A stretch of 64,000 nt of DNA from Vibrio orientalis CIP 102891 = ATCC 33934 (GTDB lineage Bacteria > Pseudomonadota > Gammaproteobacteria > Enterobacterales > Vibrionaceae): assembly GCF_000176235.1 (NCBI RefSeq), contig NZ_ACZV01000004.1:1488001-1552000 (forward strand), given 5' to 3'. The position numbers and the translations under genes were made by a program. The notes beneath the pieces are model-generated. The model saw only the letters and a program-made list of their open reading frames with translations, did not search any database and was not told the DNA's origin. Shown here piece after piece: positions 19,020-28,072 of the stretch (position 1 is the first letter of the stretch; every line of letters begins with the position of its first letter).

Positions 19020-20555
19020 TTGAAAAAGTTAAAAGTTGTGTTTCTAGTTCAGGTAATTGTTGCTCTGACTATTGTGTTACTACTTTCGGCATTCATTAAG
19101 TATCAGAGCTTCAAAGATAACCTGCTAGTTGAGTTACAGAATTCGGTAGAGAATACAACTCAGCGGATGATGATTAGCCTTCCTAAAGCGGTATGGGACT
19201 TTGATCTAGATTCTGCCAAGGTCTCAATGTCTGCGGAGCTGAACTTACCAGAAATTTCCGCTATTCAGTTGATCGACAATGAAGGTAAGGATTTGTTGTT
19301 CTTAACTCAGAAAATGTCGGGTGAGGAGCGGGAAACCGTTGCAGTGGAGAACAAATCTCTGTTTTTGGCTGAAAATGGAATGACTGAGAACCTTACATTT
19401 GTTGAGTATGGTGAAGAAAACTCTGTCGGAAAAGTCACAGTGTATTTTGATACGCATGCGTTAGATGCCAAGCTCGCAAACTCATTAAAGACGAATATCA
19501 TCGAGCTGATCGTGCTCGACATAATTTTATCGGTTGTGATTGTCTTAGCCTTGTCTATGACCGTTATTCGCCCTATTTCAGACCTTACCGAGGTGATTAA
19601 GGATCTCGCCTCTGGTGATGGTGATCTTACCAATAAGCTAGCTCCTGCCAAATATCGAGAATTTGCCGACATTACTGAAGGGGTCAATAGCTTTACAGAA
19701 TCACTTCGGGTGATTGTGCAAGATGTGAATCAATCCTCGAATACCCTTAAGGACAAGGCGCAGGCTAATGGGGTGACAGCGAAAACAAATGCTGAAAAAT
19801 TGGAGATGCAAAAGCATCAGCTCACTACGGTTGCAGCTGCGGCTACCGAGTTGAATCAATCGGTTTCTACCGTTGCAGATACGGCTTCAGAGACTGCTCA
19901 GCAAGCTCATACCGCGACCTCTTTAGCTTCGAATGTTAATGATGCAATTGAAAGCTCTGCAAACGATATTATTAACATGCGCGAAGAGATGAGTCATGTT
20001 AATGCGGAAATGCATATCTTGATCGATGAAGGGGAAAAAATCACTACGGTTCTGAATGTTATTAATGACATTTCAGAGCAGACTAATCTTTTAGCACTCA
20101 ATGCTGCTATCGAAGCTGCAAGGGCTGGGGAGCAAGGACGAGGCTTTGCTGTCGTGGCTGATGAGGTGCGAAACTTGGCGGTGAAAACCAGTGAATCGAC
20201 GGAACAAATTCAAAAGAATATTACAGCATTAGATGCAGCAACCAAATCGGTCGAAGATGAGCTCACTCGAATTGCGACATTACTTGAGAAGACGGCTTCA
20301 CGAGTGAGTGAATCACAAGACTCAGTGAGTGAAGTGCAAAGCCTGATCACCATTATTTCAGATAGAAGTGGGCAAATTTCTCAAGCGACAGATGAACAAC
20401 GTATGGCGGTAGAGGAAATCAGCCGAGCTATTGTTGAAGCGTCGGAGGCAACCAATGATGTCTCTTCAGGCGCGACGAAGAATGCACAAAGGACAGAAGA
20501 AGTATTGAGCTTAAGTCAAAGTATTGCCGACCATATGACTAAGTTCCGTACCTAA
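19020..20555 (+). CDS. Methyl-accepting chemotaxis protein
   Basis: Inner-membrane chemoreceptor of 511 aa. TM1 is at residues ~6-26 and a short periplasmic domain runs to ~155. TM2 ([20 protein letters not shown]) is followed by a HAMP segment ([19 protein letters not shown]) and a long coiled coil. The signalling hairpin [20 protein letters not shown] / [15 protein letters not shown] is perfect. TTG at 19020 is the start, backed by AGGGGG seven bases before. It is co-transcribed with a periplasmic binding protein 20 bp downstream, suggesting the receptor senses a ligand presented by that protein. Confidence 0.93.
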   Translation: MKKLKVVFLVQVIVALTIVLLLSAFIKYQSFKDNLLVELQNSVENTTQRMMISLPKAVWDFDLDSAKVSMSAELNLPEISAIQLIDNEGKDLLFLTQKMSGEERETVAVENKSLFLAENGMTENLTFVEYGEENSVGKVTVYFDTHALDAKLANSLKTNIIELIVLDIILSVVIVLALSMTVIRPISDLTEVIKDLASGDGDLTNKLAPAKYREFADITEGVNSFTESLRVIVQDVNQSSNTLKDKAQANGVTAKTNAEKLEMQKHQLTTVAAAATELNQSVSTVADTASETAQQAHTATSLASNVNDAIESSANDIINMREEMSHVNAEMHILIDEGEKITTVLNVINDISEQTNLLALNAAIEAARAGEQGRGFAVVADEVRNLAVKTSESTEQIQKNITALDAATKSVEDELTRIATLLEKTASRVSESQDSVSEVQSLITIISDRSGQISQATDEQRMAVEEISRAIVEASEATNDVSSGATKNAQRTEEVLSLSQSIADHMTKFRT

Positions 20556-20575
20556 ATATAAACAGAGGACATGTT

Positions 20576-21304
20576 ATGAGAAATCTCATTTTATTAGTGG
20601 TTAGCACATTCATTTCTTTTGCTGTTAATTCAGCGGTTATAACGGCTGCGCAAGACCCTTGGGCCCCATTTGTTCAAAAGGATAAAGCGAATCCAGGAGT
20701 CTCGGTAGAGATCATCACTGAAGCGTTTAAGTCGCAGGGGCATAGCGTCGATTTTAAAATTATGCCTTGGACACGAGCGCTCAATGAAGTCAAAAGTGGC
20801 AAGGTGGATGTATTAGTTGCTACCTGGTTTACCAATGAGCGTACTTCATTCTTAAAATACAGTGATCCTTACTTAGAGAACTCACTTAAGTTTATTATGC
20901 GTAAGGGGGAAGGGTTTGAGTATAACGGCTTAGACAGCTTGTCAGGCAAGACCGTAGGGATCATTCGTAATTATGGCTATGGTGATGAGTTTTTATCCGC
21001 GACTAACTTTAAAAAACCTGAAGCCAACGACCTGATAGCCAATGCGAAAAAGCTAACAGCAAAACGCGTTGATTTGACTCTAGAAGATGAACTTGTGGCG
21101 AAGTCCACTTTATCTGCTGCGGGTATGAATTTAGACGACTTTGATTTCACTAACAATGCTCTGTCGGTAAACCCATTGCATGTAACGTCGGGGTTAGCGA
21201 ACCCTAATCATGCCGAGTATATTGAAGCCTTCAATAAAGGGTTAGTAGAAATTAAGGCCAATGGCACTTTCGATAAAATACTGGCGAAATACGGAATCAA
21301 ATAG
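20576..21304 (+). CDS. Periplasmic solute-binding protein (SBP_bac_3 family)
   Basis: Secreted binding protein of the amino-acid type (242 aa). A signal peptide of ~19 residues ends at NSA. The mature part shows the family features PWAPFVQKD, GVSVEIITEAF near the first lobe, and the YSDPYLEN and SLSGKTVGIIRNYGYGDE segments. It lies 20 bp after the chemoreceptor on the same strand. No ABC permease or ATPase gene accompanies it, so a role as a chemotaxis ligand presenter is plausible. Ligand unknown. Confidence 0.82.
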   Translation: MRNLILLVVSTFISFAVNSAVITAAQDPWAPFVQKDKANPGVSVEIITEAFKSQGHSVDFKIMPWTRALNEVKSGKVDVLVATWFTNERTSFLKYSDPYLENSLKFIMRKGEGFEYNGLDSLSGKTVGIIRNYGYGDEFLSATNFKKPEANDLIANAKKLTAKRVDLTLEDELVAKSTLSAAGMNLDDFDFTNNALSVNPLHVTSGLANPNHAEYIEAFNKGLVEIKANGTFDKILAKYGIK

Positions 21305-21393
21305 AGCAACAAGCTCTAGCAGTAAAGCGTTTCTAGCGGATGGTTGGGCAAACCTAGCGAGCGAGTTGACGGCTGTTTGCCTGACCCCTTTCG

Positions 21394-22044
21394 TTACTGA
21401 GACGACTCTCTGATATTAGGATGACTAAATTGCTGATACTGAGGAAGCTGCTGACGCAAGTTTTCAAAGGTATTGTGCGCACTTTCTTTGGTTAGATTAT
21501 TGATGAGCCAATCGGGAAGAATCCCGCCAGGATTGGCGAAAGCGGTATATTCAATTAACGTGGTGCCATTGGTGAGTTTTTGCAGCGTCCATGTGGCATC
21601 AACGTTACGAATCCGAATATAGCCATCTTGCTCTGGCAAAGCAGACTCAGGGGCATCCTTAATCTTTAGGATAAAGCCCAAATCATCAATGGTGTATTTT
21701 GAGTAGGTCACCATATCTCGGTCTAGGGCAGGCCATGGCGCAGAAAATTGGGTATACACGATGTTCTCGTTAGCAGAAAGCTGAGTTAATACACGACTAT
21801 GACTGACATTATCAATCCAATTTGGGACATTTTCGCTGTCTTCAAGCAAGGTCAGAAAAGCGCCATAGCTGGTGGGGGTGAACATCTGTGCTCGCACTTC
21901 GACAAGTCCATCACTGTGCTCACGAGAATAGATTGAAATACCGTCGTTATTTCCTTCAAATTTCCAGCCAGTAAAGGCCTCCGCCCAAATGGGCAATGAA
22001 ACAAACAATCCAATCAGTAACGCACTTTTCCCTAAGTTCGTCAT
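21394..22044 (-). CDS. Secreted START-domain protein
   Basis: 216-aa protein with an N-terminal signal peptide (hydrophobic core SALLIGLFVSLPIWAEA) and a START-like lipid-binding domain. Visible family features are GISIYSREHSDGLVEVRA, WPALDRDMVTYSKY and EYTAFANPGGILPDWLINN. The ATG at 22044 is preferred since AGGA lies seven bases upstream; an ATG at 22062 is the alternative. Likely periplasmic; members bind lipids or other hydrophobic ligands. No operon partners. Confidence 0.8.
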   Translation of the reverse strand: MTNLGKSALLIGLFVSLPIWAEAFTGWKFEGNNDGISIYSREHSDGLVEVRAQMFTPTSYGAFLTLLEDSENVPNWIDNVSHSRVLTQLSANENIVYTQFSAPWPALDRDMVTYSKYTIDDLGFILKIKDAPESALPEQDGYIRIRNVDATWTLQKLTNGTTLIEYTAFANPGGILPDWLINNLTKESAHNTFENLRQQLPQYQQFSHPNIRESSQ

Positions 22045-22106
22045 CTTTGTTCCTATCTCCAAATCATCCTTATCTCTAGCATATACAAATTGATGATTAA
22101 AAACAG

Positions 22107-22520
22107 TCAGTGGCTGACTCGGCCACGTAAAGATTTCGTTTGAGATTTGATGTTCTTACCTTTTAGGCGACGTTCCTTAGAGGCGCGCGTCGGCTTCGTT
22201 TCACGGCGCTTTTTCTGTACCACCATTGCTGCTTGGATCATCTCCGCAAGACGGTTGAGGGCATCTTCTTTGTTTTGCTCTTGAGTACGGAACTGCTGGG
22301 CTTTAATGGTAATAACGCCCTCTTTTGAGATGCGCGAGTCTTTCAGCGCCAAGATACGTTCTTTGTAGATAGCAGGCAGTGTAGAGTGCTTTACATCGAA
22401 CTGTAAGTGGATCGCTGAAGAGACCTTATTGACGTTTTGTCCGCCGGCCCCTTGAGCTCGAATTGCTGTGAGTTGGATCTCCCACGCTTGCAGGGTAACG
22501 GTATTTGAAATCTTCAGCAT
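22107..22520 (-). CDS. arfB: ArfB (YaeJ) stalled-ribosome rescue factor
   Basis: Peptidyl-tRNA hydrolase that frees ribosomes stalled on truncated mRNA. The 137-aa product has the catalytic GGQ in RAQGAGGQNVNKVSSA at residues ~21-36 and a lysine/arginine-rich tail that enters the empty mRNA channel (KKRRETKPTRASKERRLKGK). Both size and layout match E. coli ArfB (140 aa). It is monocistronic. Confidence 0.93.
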   Translation of the reverse strand: MLKISNTVTLQAWEIQLTAIRAQGAGGQNVNKVSSAIHLQFDVKHSTLPAIYKERILALKDSRISKEGVITIKAQQFRTQEQNKEDALNRLAEMIQAAMVVQKKRRETKPTRASKERRLKGKNIKSQTKSLRGRVSH

Positions 22521-22560
22521 TGTAGTAACTCTTGTCTATCTTAGCGCTATTGTAAACGAT

Positions 22561-23127
22561 TTAGCTTTTCTGCGTGGGCTGAAATGCTTGGAAGTAGAAA
22601 TTGAGTGGCCTTTGCATCATTTCAAGGCTTAACTCACCGCCGGGCTGACAGTTCAGTGCTAATGCAAAACCGTGCAGGTAATCTGCGAGCAAATCAATGG
22701 CATCTTTCTTGGTTTCACTTGGTAATGAAAGCGGTTCAGCAATCTGGTCAAAGCGTTCAATGAAGACTTCTGCGGGCCCGCTTGCTTCCATCTTCAACAG
22801 CGTTTCAAGTAATCCCGGATATTGATGAAGCAGCGAGACATAACTAAAGCACAGCTGGCTGAGTTCTTGCTGCCAATGCCCGTTATCTTGCGGCTGATAA
22901 ATCTCTTCAACCAAGGAAACAACTATTGCTTCTTGTAGCGCATTTTTATTGGCAAAGTAATGATAAATTGCCATGGCATCAACTTCTAGCGCGGCGGCAA
23001 GGGCACGCACACTTGGCATTTTGCCCAATTCAAGCATCATACTTTTGGCTTGGGTTAAGATCGCCTCTGCGCTGAGTTGTACTTGGCTGCCTTTTGGTCG
23101 ACCGCGACGCTTTTCCTTGACAGACAT
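22561..23127 (-). CDS. TetR-family transcriptional repressor
   Basis: 188-aa regulator with an N-terminal TetR helix-turn-helix (SVRALAAALEVDAMAIYHYFANKNAL near residues 39-64) preceded by the basic KEKRRGRPKGS. The C-terminal helices form the ligand/dimer domain. It is divergent from a DHFR-like reductase gene, with a perfect palindrome in the intergenic region, so it likely represses both itself and that gene. Effector unknown. Confidence 0.88.
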   Translation of the reverse strand: MSVKEKRRGRPKGSQVQLSAEAILTQAKSMMLELGKMPSVRALAAALEVDAMAIYHYFANKNALQEAIVVSLVEEIYQPQDNGHWQQELSQLCFSYVSLLHQYPGLLETLLKMEASGPAEVFIERFDQIAEPLSLPSETKKDAIDLLADYLHGFALALNCQPGGELSLEMMQRPLNFYFQAFQPTQKS

Positions 23128-23155
23128 AGTTGTTCCTCTTTAATCTAATAATACA

Positions 23156-23174
23156 AATTCTACAGTGTAGAATT
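23156..23174. promoter_or_regulatory. Perfect 19-bp palindrome, probable TetR operator
   Basis: AATTCTACA-G-TGTAGAATT, a perfect nine-base inverted repeat around one central base. It lies 29 bp before the TetR start and 54 bp before the divergent reductase start, the expected place for a shared operator. Confidence 0.8.
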
Positions 23175-23228
23175 AAATTGTAACCCAGATTTGTTTTTTA
23201 TCCAAACACTCAATGTGAGGAGTTCCTA

Positions 23229-23765
23229 ATGGCGAATATCGTATTTATCGCAACCAGTTTAGATGGCTACATTGCTGACAAAAATGGTGGTTTAGATTGG
23301 CTACAGTCGGTGCCAAATCCAGACAATATTGATATGGGCTTTGCGGCATTAATGGCGCGAGTCGATGCCTTAGTGATGGGGCGCAATACCTTAGATGTGG
23401 TACTCAGCTTTGGCGTTGAATGGCCATATTCAAAGCCCGTATTTGTGCTAAGTAATACCCTGACTCAAGTACCAGATGGCTATGAAGATAAAGTCTTTTT
23501 GGTTAAAGGTGAACTCAAAGAGATCGTACAAAATCTTAATGAGCAGGGTTATAACGATCTTTACATTGATGGTGGTAAGACGATTCAGAGCTTCTTAAAA
23601 GAAGGTTTAATCGATGAAATGTCTATTACCACTATGCCTGTATTGCTGGGTGGTGGTTCACCGTTGTTTGGTGAGCTAGATATGATGCAATCTTTCAAAT
23701 TAGTTGAAAGCCAAATTCATTTAGATGCGATTGTGCAAACCACTTACCATCGCACAAGCGACTAA
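23229..23765 (+). CDS. DHFR/RibD-C family reductase
   Basis: Cytoplasmic NADPH-dependent oxidoreductase of the dihydrofolate reductase superfamily (RibD C-terminal type), 178 aa. Landmarks are IATSLDGYIADKNGGLDWL at the N-terminus, DALVMGRNTLDVV, and the nucleotide-binding DLYIDGGKTIQSFL near residue 115. The TTMPVLLGGGSPLFGEL strand closes the fold. The substrate is not known; many such genes are TetR-controlled. AGTGAGGAG lies upstream of the ATG. Confidence 0.83.
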   Translation: MANIVFIATSLDGYIADKNGGLDWLQSVPNPDNIDMGFAALMARVDALVMGRNTLDVVLSFGVEWPYSKPVFVLSNTLTQVPDGYEDKVFLVKGELKEIVQNLNEQGYNDLYIDGGKTIQSFLKEGLIDEMSITTMPVLLGGGSPLFGELDMMQSFKLVESQIHLDAIVQTTYHRTSD

Positions 23766-23877
23766 ATTGAATCAGCATTGAGACCCGAAACGAAAATTAG
23801 GTTTTAACTGCGCAAGAATGCTCCGTGTGAACTAGCTTTCTATTATCACTAAATGTGGCAATAAAGGAGGCTAGGTG

Positions 23878-24258
23878 ATGCAGACGAATCCAGTAGGTTG
23901 GTTTGAAATTTACGTCGAGGATATGGACCGCGCGAAAGGTTTCTATCAAACGGTGTTTAACACCACGTTAGAGAAGATTGGTGGCGAAGCGATGATGGAT
24001 ATCGATATGTGGGGCTTTCCATCATCCATGGAGCAATACGGCGCGGCAGGAGCGTTATCAAAAATGGAGGGGGTCACACCTGGTGGCAATAGCACGCTAG
24101 TTTACTTCTCATGCCAAGACTGCGAAGTGGAGCAAGGGCGAGTAGAAGGTGCGGGCGGTAAAGTTGTACACCCTAAATTCTCTATCGGCGAGCACGGCTT
24201 TATTTCAATGGTCGCTGATACCGAAGGCAATATGATTGGCCTTCATTCGATGGCCTAA
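23878..24258 (+). CDS. VOC-family (glyoxalase/bleomycin-resistance-like) protein
   Basis: 126-aa vicinal-oxygen-chelate fold protein. The N-terminus GWFEIYVEDMDRAKGFYQTVF is the classic VOC beta-alpha-beta entry, and the C-terminal GFISMVADTEGNMIGLHS closes the second module. The ATG at 23878 is chosen because AAAGGAGG lies seven bases upstream; the GTG at 23875 would be too close. Function beyond the fold cannot be stated. No operon partner. Confidence 0.85.
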   Translation: MQTNPVGWFEIYVEDMDRAKGFYQTVFNTTLEKIGGEAMMDIDMWGFPSSMEQYGAAGALSKMEGVTPGGNSTLVYFSCQDCEVEQGRVEGAGGKVVHPKFSIGEHGFISMVADTEGNMIGLHSMA

Positions 24259-24395
24259 TTTCCAATAATCCCTCAATATTTCAATTAGTCTGTCGGTTCT
24301 TTTTCTGTAGTAGGATAAGAGTCGGCAGATTGTTTTGTACATCTACTTTTAATCCATCCCGAATACCTAGGTTACTAGGTGAGTCACTTGTTCTT

Positions 24396-24436
24396 AGAGA
24401 TCCCCAACTCGGTCGTACCTTCCTCTCGGGGATGAC
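24396..24436 (-). repeat. REP-like element, copy 1 (inverted arm)
   Basis: Begins AGAGATCCCCAACTCGGTCG and ends GGGGATGAC. Its reverse complement aligns with the element at 24468-24507, so the two form an inverted pair 31 bp apart. It shares near-identical sequence with 61063-61101. Confidence 0.8.
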
Positions 24437-24467
24437 GATGATCTAGTGTAGGGTCTTTTCATTTTCA

Positions 24468-24507
24468 GTCATTCCATAGAGAGACGAAGGAGCGAGTAGG
24501 GAATCTC
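24468..24507 (+). repeat. REP-like element, copy 2
   Basis: 40-bp unit starting GTCATTCCATAGAG and ending GAGCGAGTAGGGAATCTC. It is nearly identical to 30489-30528 and close to 61167-61206. Together with 24396-24436 it forms a BIME-like inverted pair downstream of the VOC gene and the TetR gene, which converge here. Confidence 0.85.
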
Positions 24508-24541
24508 GTGAAAGGTACACTGATTATAATCTGCGCGTTAC

Positions 24542-25168
24542 CTAATGCTGCACTATGCCGTGCTGATTCGACTTCTGACAAATATGCGGAATATAAAGCT
24601 GAAGGTAAGACTCAGTTAAACGCAGAGCTTCGTTGGCGAGTTCAGGGGTGATGCAGCCATGTTCACGGTAAGACAATGAATATATCTTGTCGGCAACTTG
24701 CAGTGAAATAGCGAATACATTGACGGGTTGAGTAAGCTGAGGAACATCGAAGAATTGACGATAGATAGCTTCGACTTCTTTGCCCAATATTAAGTCATGT
24801 TTGGTGTCAGCGTGGCCAAGTTCAGTAAAAGTGTGGCGACCTAAAATCAGTTTTCTCGCGATTGGATTATTGTTGTAGTAATCCACGTAAGCGGTTTCGA
24901 TCATACGGTTGATATCAGTCCAATGCGTGACTTTGTCGGCATCGATACATTGACCAAGTAGTGAGTCGAAATCGGTAAACACATCGTCCAATAAGCTATG
25001 GAATAGATTCTCGATGTTTGGATAGTGGTGATAAACGGTCGAGGTTGCCATACCGCATTCCTTTGCCACATCGTACATAGAGATGTCTGTCGCTTCACGC
25101 CTTTCCATTAATTGAGCAACGGCGTTATGGATTTTTTTAAGTTTCTCTTTTGTCGTTACTTTTCGCAT
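24542..25168 (-). CDS. TetR-family regulator next to the agmatine deiminase genes
   Basis: 208-aa regulator with a TetR helix-turn-helix (SMYDVAKECGMATSTVYHHYPNI near residues 31-53). The ATG at 25168 is preferred; a TTG at 25192 gives eight more residues, and neither has a strong ribosome site. It lies downstream of carbamate kinase on the same strand, so it is the obvious candidate to control the agmatine genes, perhaps with agmatine as effector. That role is inferred from position only. Confidence 0.82.
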   Translation of the reverse strand: MRKVTTKEKLKKIHNAVAQLMERREATDISMYDVAKECGMATSTVYHHYPNIENLFHSLLDDVFTDFDSLLGQCIDADKVTHWTDINRMIETAYVDYYNNNPIARKLILGRHTFTELGHADTKHDLILGKEVEAIYRQFFDVPQLTQPVNVFAISLQVADKIYSLSYREHGCITPELANEALRLTESYLQLYIPHICQKSNQHGIVQH

Positions 25169-25207
25169 AAAACTGTCGTCACTTATTGTCAAAGCAGATT
25201 AAAAAAT

Positions 25208-25267
25208 AAAGGGTTGATGCTCAAAAATCAATCTTATCAATATGAAGTTTGACGTCATTAACCCTTT
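25208..25267. repeat. Inverted repeat between carbamate kinase and tetR
   Basis: Arms AAAGGGTTGATG (25208-25219) and CATTAACCCTTT (25256-25267) match at eleven of twelve positions and enclose 36 bases just upstream of the TetR gene. It could be a two-site operator or a long-loop hairpin. Confidence 0.4.
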
Positions 25268-25313
25268 GTTTAGAACGTATGAATATCAAGGCAAAAACCG
25301 AGCTTGATCAAAA

Positions 25314-26222
25314 CTACACTTGGATATGTGTGCCTGATTTCCCTTCTATGATTTTGAGTGCGCAGGAAAGATCGCCGATATGACCATGTTGCCTAGTATT
25401 TTCCACAAATTGGCAGCATGCATCGACTTTTGGCCCCATCGAACCGGCAGGGAAGTTATATCCCTTCATCTCTTTAACCGTCACTCTTTCCAGCTTTTGT
25501 TCTTGTGGTGTGCCCCAATCCAAACACACATGAGTGCCATCCGTTAGGATCAGTAAGTGCTCTGCGCCAATTTCTTCGGCAATCAGTGCGGCTGTCATAT
25601 CTTTATCAATCACAGCTTCAAAACCGACATAGGCGCCGTCTTTTTCGATAACTGGTGCGCCGCCACCGCCGCCACAAATAATAAGATGCTCTTTCTCAAG
25701 TAAGTCTTTAATTGCTTTGATTTCTAACACTTCTCTAGGCGCAGGAGATGGAACAACGCGGCGCCAATGTACGCCGTCTGGTTTTACTATCCAATTATTG
25801 GCTTCTGCCAGCTGTTTAGCTTGATCTTCAGTATAAACAGGGCCAATAAACTTGCTTGGATCTGCGATGGCAGGGTCGTTCTCATCGACAACGATGCGAG
25901 TCAGAATTGTGGTGGTAAAGCGATCTTCGATTGCAGCATTTAATCCCTGTTGAATCAGGTAGCCGATCATACCTTGGGTTTCAGCGCCTAATACATCAAA
26001 TGGATACGGCGGGCACTCTTTATACGCATCATTTTGTAGAGAAAGTAGGCCGACTTGAGGGCCATTACCGTGAACGATAACCAAGCGGTAATCTTTACTT
26101 AGGGCAGCCAATGAACTTGCTGTTTGCTCAATACTCTTTTGCTGGTTTTCACAGCTCATTACTTCTCCGCGCTGCAGCAATGCATTGCCACCGACCGCAA
26201 CAACAATAATAGGCTTCAACAT
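25314..26222 (-). CDS. arcC: Carbamate kinase
   Basis: Cytoplasmic kinase that makes ATP from carbamoyl phosphate and ADP, releasing ammonia and CO2. The 302-aa length and the family blocks VVAVGGNALLQRG at the N-terminus, VIVHGNGPQVGLL, IICGGGGGAPVI and VIDKDMTAALIAEEIGA are all present. It is transcribed away from the antiporter/deiminase/carbamoyltransferase operon, which makes its substrate. In agmatine systems this role is named aguC; the sequence alone does not separate the two names. Confidence 0.92.
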   Translation of the reverse strand: MLKPIIVVAVGGNALLQRGEVMSCENQQKSIEQTASSLAALSKDYRLVIVHGNGPQVGLLSLQNDAYKECPPYPFDVLGAETQGMIGYLIQQGLNAAIEDRFTTTILTRIVVDENDPAIADPSKFIGPVYTEDQAKQLAEANNWIVKPDGVHWRRVVPSPAPREVLEIKAIKDLLEKEHLIICGGGGGAPVIEKDGAYVGFEAVIDKDMTAALIAEEIGAEHLLILTDGTHVCLDWGTPQEQKLERVTVKEMKGYNFPAGSMGPKVDACCQFVENTRQHGHIGDLSCALKIIEGKSGTHIQV

Positions 26223-26619
26223 ATCTTAATCTCCAAATAATGATTGGCTCAAAGCCAAGTAAGATGGAAATACTCTATTGAAATATCAGTGAGCTATTGG
26301 CGATAAAAATCACAGTTCGATTTCTATTCAAAAGTGGGTCTATTTAGTTGCCTCCTCATCACAGAAAGTGAAAATAATCACAAATTCAAGCGGATATGTG
26401 ATCTTGTTTTCAACTTAATGTGCTCAATAAATAAACAGTGCTTTTGTTGATGAAAATCAATCATTCAGCGTTTGGCTGTTTTTTATCCAGTTTTTGTCGA
26501 CTTTATTTCATTTGTAATCTGTGTTCATTCACTCAAAACCGATATTCAATTTTCATCCCAGTTCACCTCATCACTTTGCCGTTTAATAAGTTCCGAATTA
26601 GATATTAAGGAGCTAAGCG
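26223..26619. promoter_or_regulatory. Divergent regulatory region of the agmatine genes
   Basis: About 400 AT-rich bases between carbamate kinase and the antiporter, expected to hold both promoters. Isolated CRP-like half sites occur (ATCACA and TGTGAT around 26375-26401), but no complete consensus site was found. The ribosome site AAGGAGCTAAGCG precedes the antiporter ATG. Confidence 0.45.
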
Positions 26620-28056
26620 ATGAGCAATGAAACGCAAGGAAAAATGGGGGTCACTGGAATAGCACTCTTTACACTGTGTGCTGTGTTAGTCGTCGACACA
26701 TTAACCGCGTCAGCAAGTATTGGCGTTAGCGCCATCGGCTGGTGGGTGTTAATGCTGGTCTTCTTTGTTATTCCCTATGGATTAATCACTTCAGAGTTAA
26801 GTACCACCTACCCAGGAGAAGGGGGCATTTACGATTGGGTAAAGCAAGCCTTTAACTTTAAGTGGGCAGTAAGAACCACTTGGTTTTATTGGATTAACGT
26901 CGGTCTGTGGATGCCAGCGGTCTACATCATGTTTGCGGGTATGTTCGCAGAGCTGTTTATGCCTGGTCTGTCTTTATGGGGGCAGATTGCCATTTGTATC
27001 TTGCTAACTTGGTTAACGGTATGGATTTGTAATGTGTCAGCTGATATTGGCGTGTGGGTAACGAACATCGGCGCGGTACTAAAAATCATCGTAATCAGCA
27101 CACTAGGTGTGGGCGGATTTATCTACGCGATGAAAAATGGCGTTGCCAATGAGTTCACTTTGCCCGCGATGATGCCGTCATTAGATTCAGCGGTCTCTTT
27201 TTTACCAGCCATTGTCTTTAATCTAATGGGTTTCGAGCTTGTCGCGACGATGACCAAAGAGATGAAAGACGTCCGTGACATGCCTAAGGCTGTTTTCCTT
27301 TCCATCGGTATCACCGCTTTCCTATACATCTTCGGTACTGTTGGAATTTTGATGGCCTTACCCGTTGAAAGTATCGGCCTTGTTGCTGGCTTGATCGACA
27401 CCTTTAAAACCTTGTTTGGTGAAGGACCGTTCGGTACGGCAATGGTTTACGTCTTTGGTACGTTCGCTCTACTCACGCTGATCGGCAACATGGTGAGCTG
27501 GACGATGGGGGCAAGCCGTGCGGCAGCAGAAGCGGCTCAAGAAGGTGAACTCCCTGCTCCAGTGGCAAAAGTATCCGAGAAAGGTTCTCCAGTTGGCGCG
27601 AACAACATTACAGGCATAGTTTCAACGGTTGTCATTTTGTCGTACGCGTTGTTTGCTCAAGGTAATGATGATCTGTTCTGGTCTATCTTCGCTTTCTCAA
27701 GCTGCATTTTCTTACTTCCTTATCTGTTCATGTTCCCAGCGTATCTGAAGCTGCGTGTGGTTGATGGCAAACGTGAGCGCCCATTCAAAGTACCGGGTGG
27801 TATGGCTGTTCAGTGGCTGATATCGATTGTGTGCTTTTTCGTGATTTTCCAAGCGGTGATTCTATTTATCTTCCCAGAGGCGCTCGATCTCACGGTGGCA
27901 GATTGGGGATACACAGGGCCAGTTTTGATTGGGGTTATCGCGACAGTCTTGATTGGTGAATGGATTTTGTTGGGGGCTCTCAAGCGTAAAAAAGCACAAA
28001 GCGAACAAGAGAGTCGCGCTGACAACACTTCAGAAAATAAACAAGCTCAAGCTTAA
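26620..28056 (+). CDS. aguD: APC-family agmatine/putrescine antiporter (AguD-like)
   Basis: Inner-membrane amino acid-polyamine-organocation transporter of 478 aa with about twelve hydrophobic helices. The N-terminal GITGIAL-like motif (MGVTGIALFTLCAVLVVDTL) and the ELSTTYPGEGGIYDW segment are typical of APC antiporters. It begins the operon antiporter - agmatine deiminase - putrescine carbamoyltransferase, so exchange of external agmatine for putrescine is the likely role. Substrate is inferred from neighbours; the ending is a charged cytoplasmic tail. Confidence 0.82.
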   Translation: MSNETQGKMGVTGIALFTLCAVLVVDTLTASASIGVSAIGWWVLMLVFFVIPYGLITSELSTTYPGEGGIYDWVKQAFNFKWAVRTTWFYWINVGLWMPAVYIMFAGMFAELFMPGLSLWGQIAICILLTWLTVWICNVSADIGVWVTNIGAVLKIIVISTLGVGGFIYAMKNGVANEFTLPAMMPSLDSAVSFLPAIVFNLMGFELVATMTKEMKDVRDMPKAVFLSIGITAFLYIFGTVGILMALPVESIGLVAGLIDTFKTLFGEGPFGTAMVYVFGTFALLTLIGNMVSWTMGASRAAAEAAQEGELPAPVAKVSEKGSPVGANNITGIVSTVVILSYALFAQGNDDLFWSIFAFSSCIFLLPYLFMFPAYLKLRVVDGKRERPFKVPGGMAVQWLISIVCFFVIFQAVILFIFPEALDLTVADWGYTGPVLIGVIATVLIGEWILLGALKRKKAQSEQESRADNTSENKQAQA

Positions 28057-28072
28057 GTTGGAGGATAGAGCA

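Noticed and set aside
21302..21318. Terminator TAGAGC-AACAA-GCTCTA after the binding protein
   Set aside because: Only six pairs and no T tract.
26430..26480. ArgR box in the agmatine regulatory region (TGAAAATCAATCATTCA)
   Set aside because: Spacing is three bases too long against the ARG box; judged a chance match.
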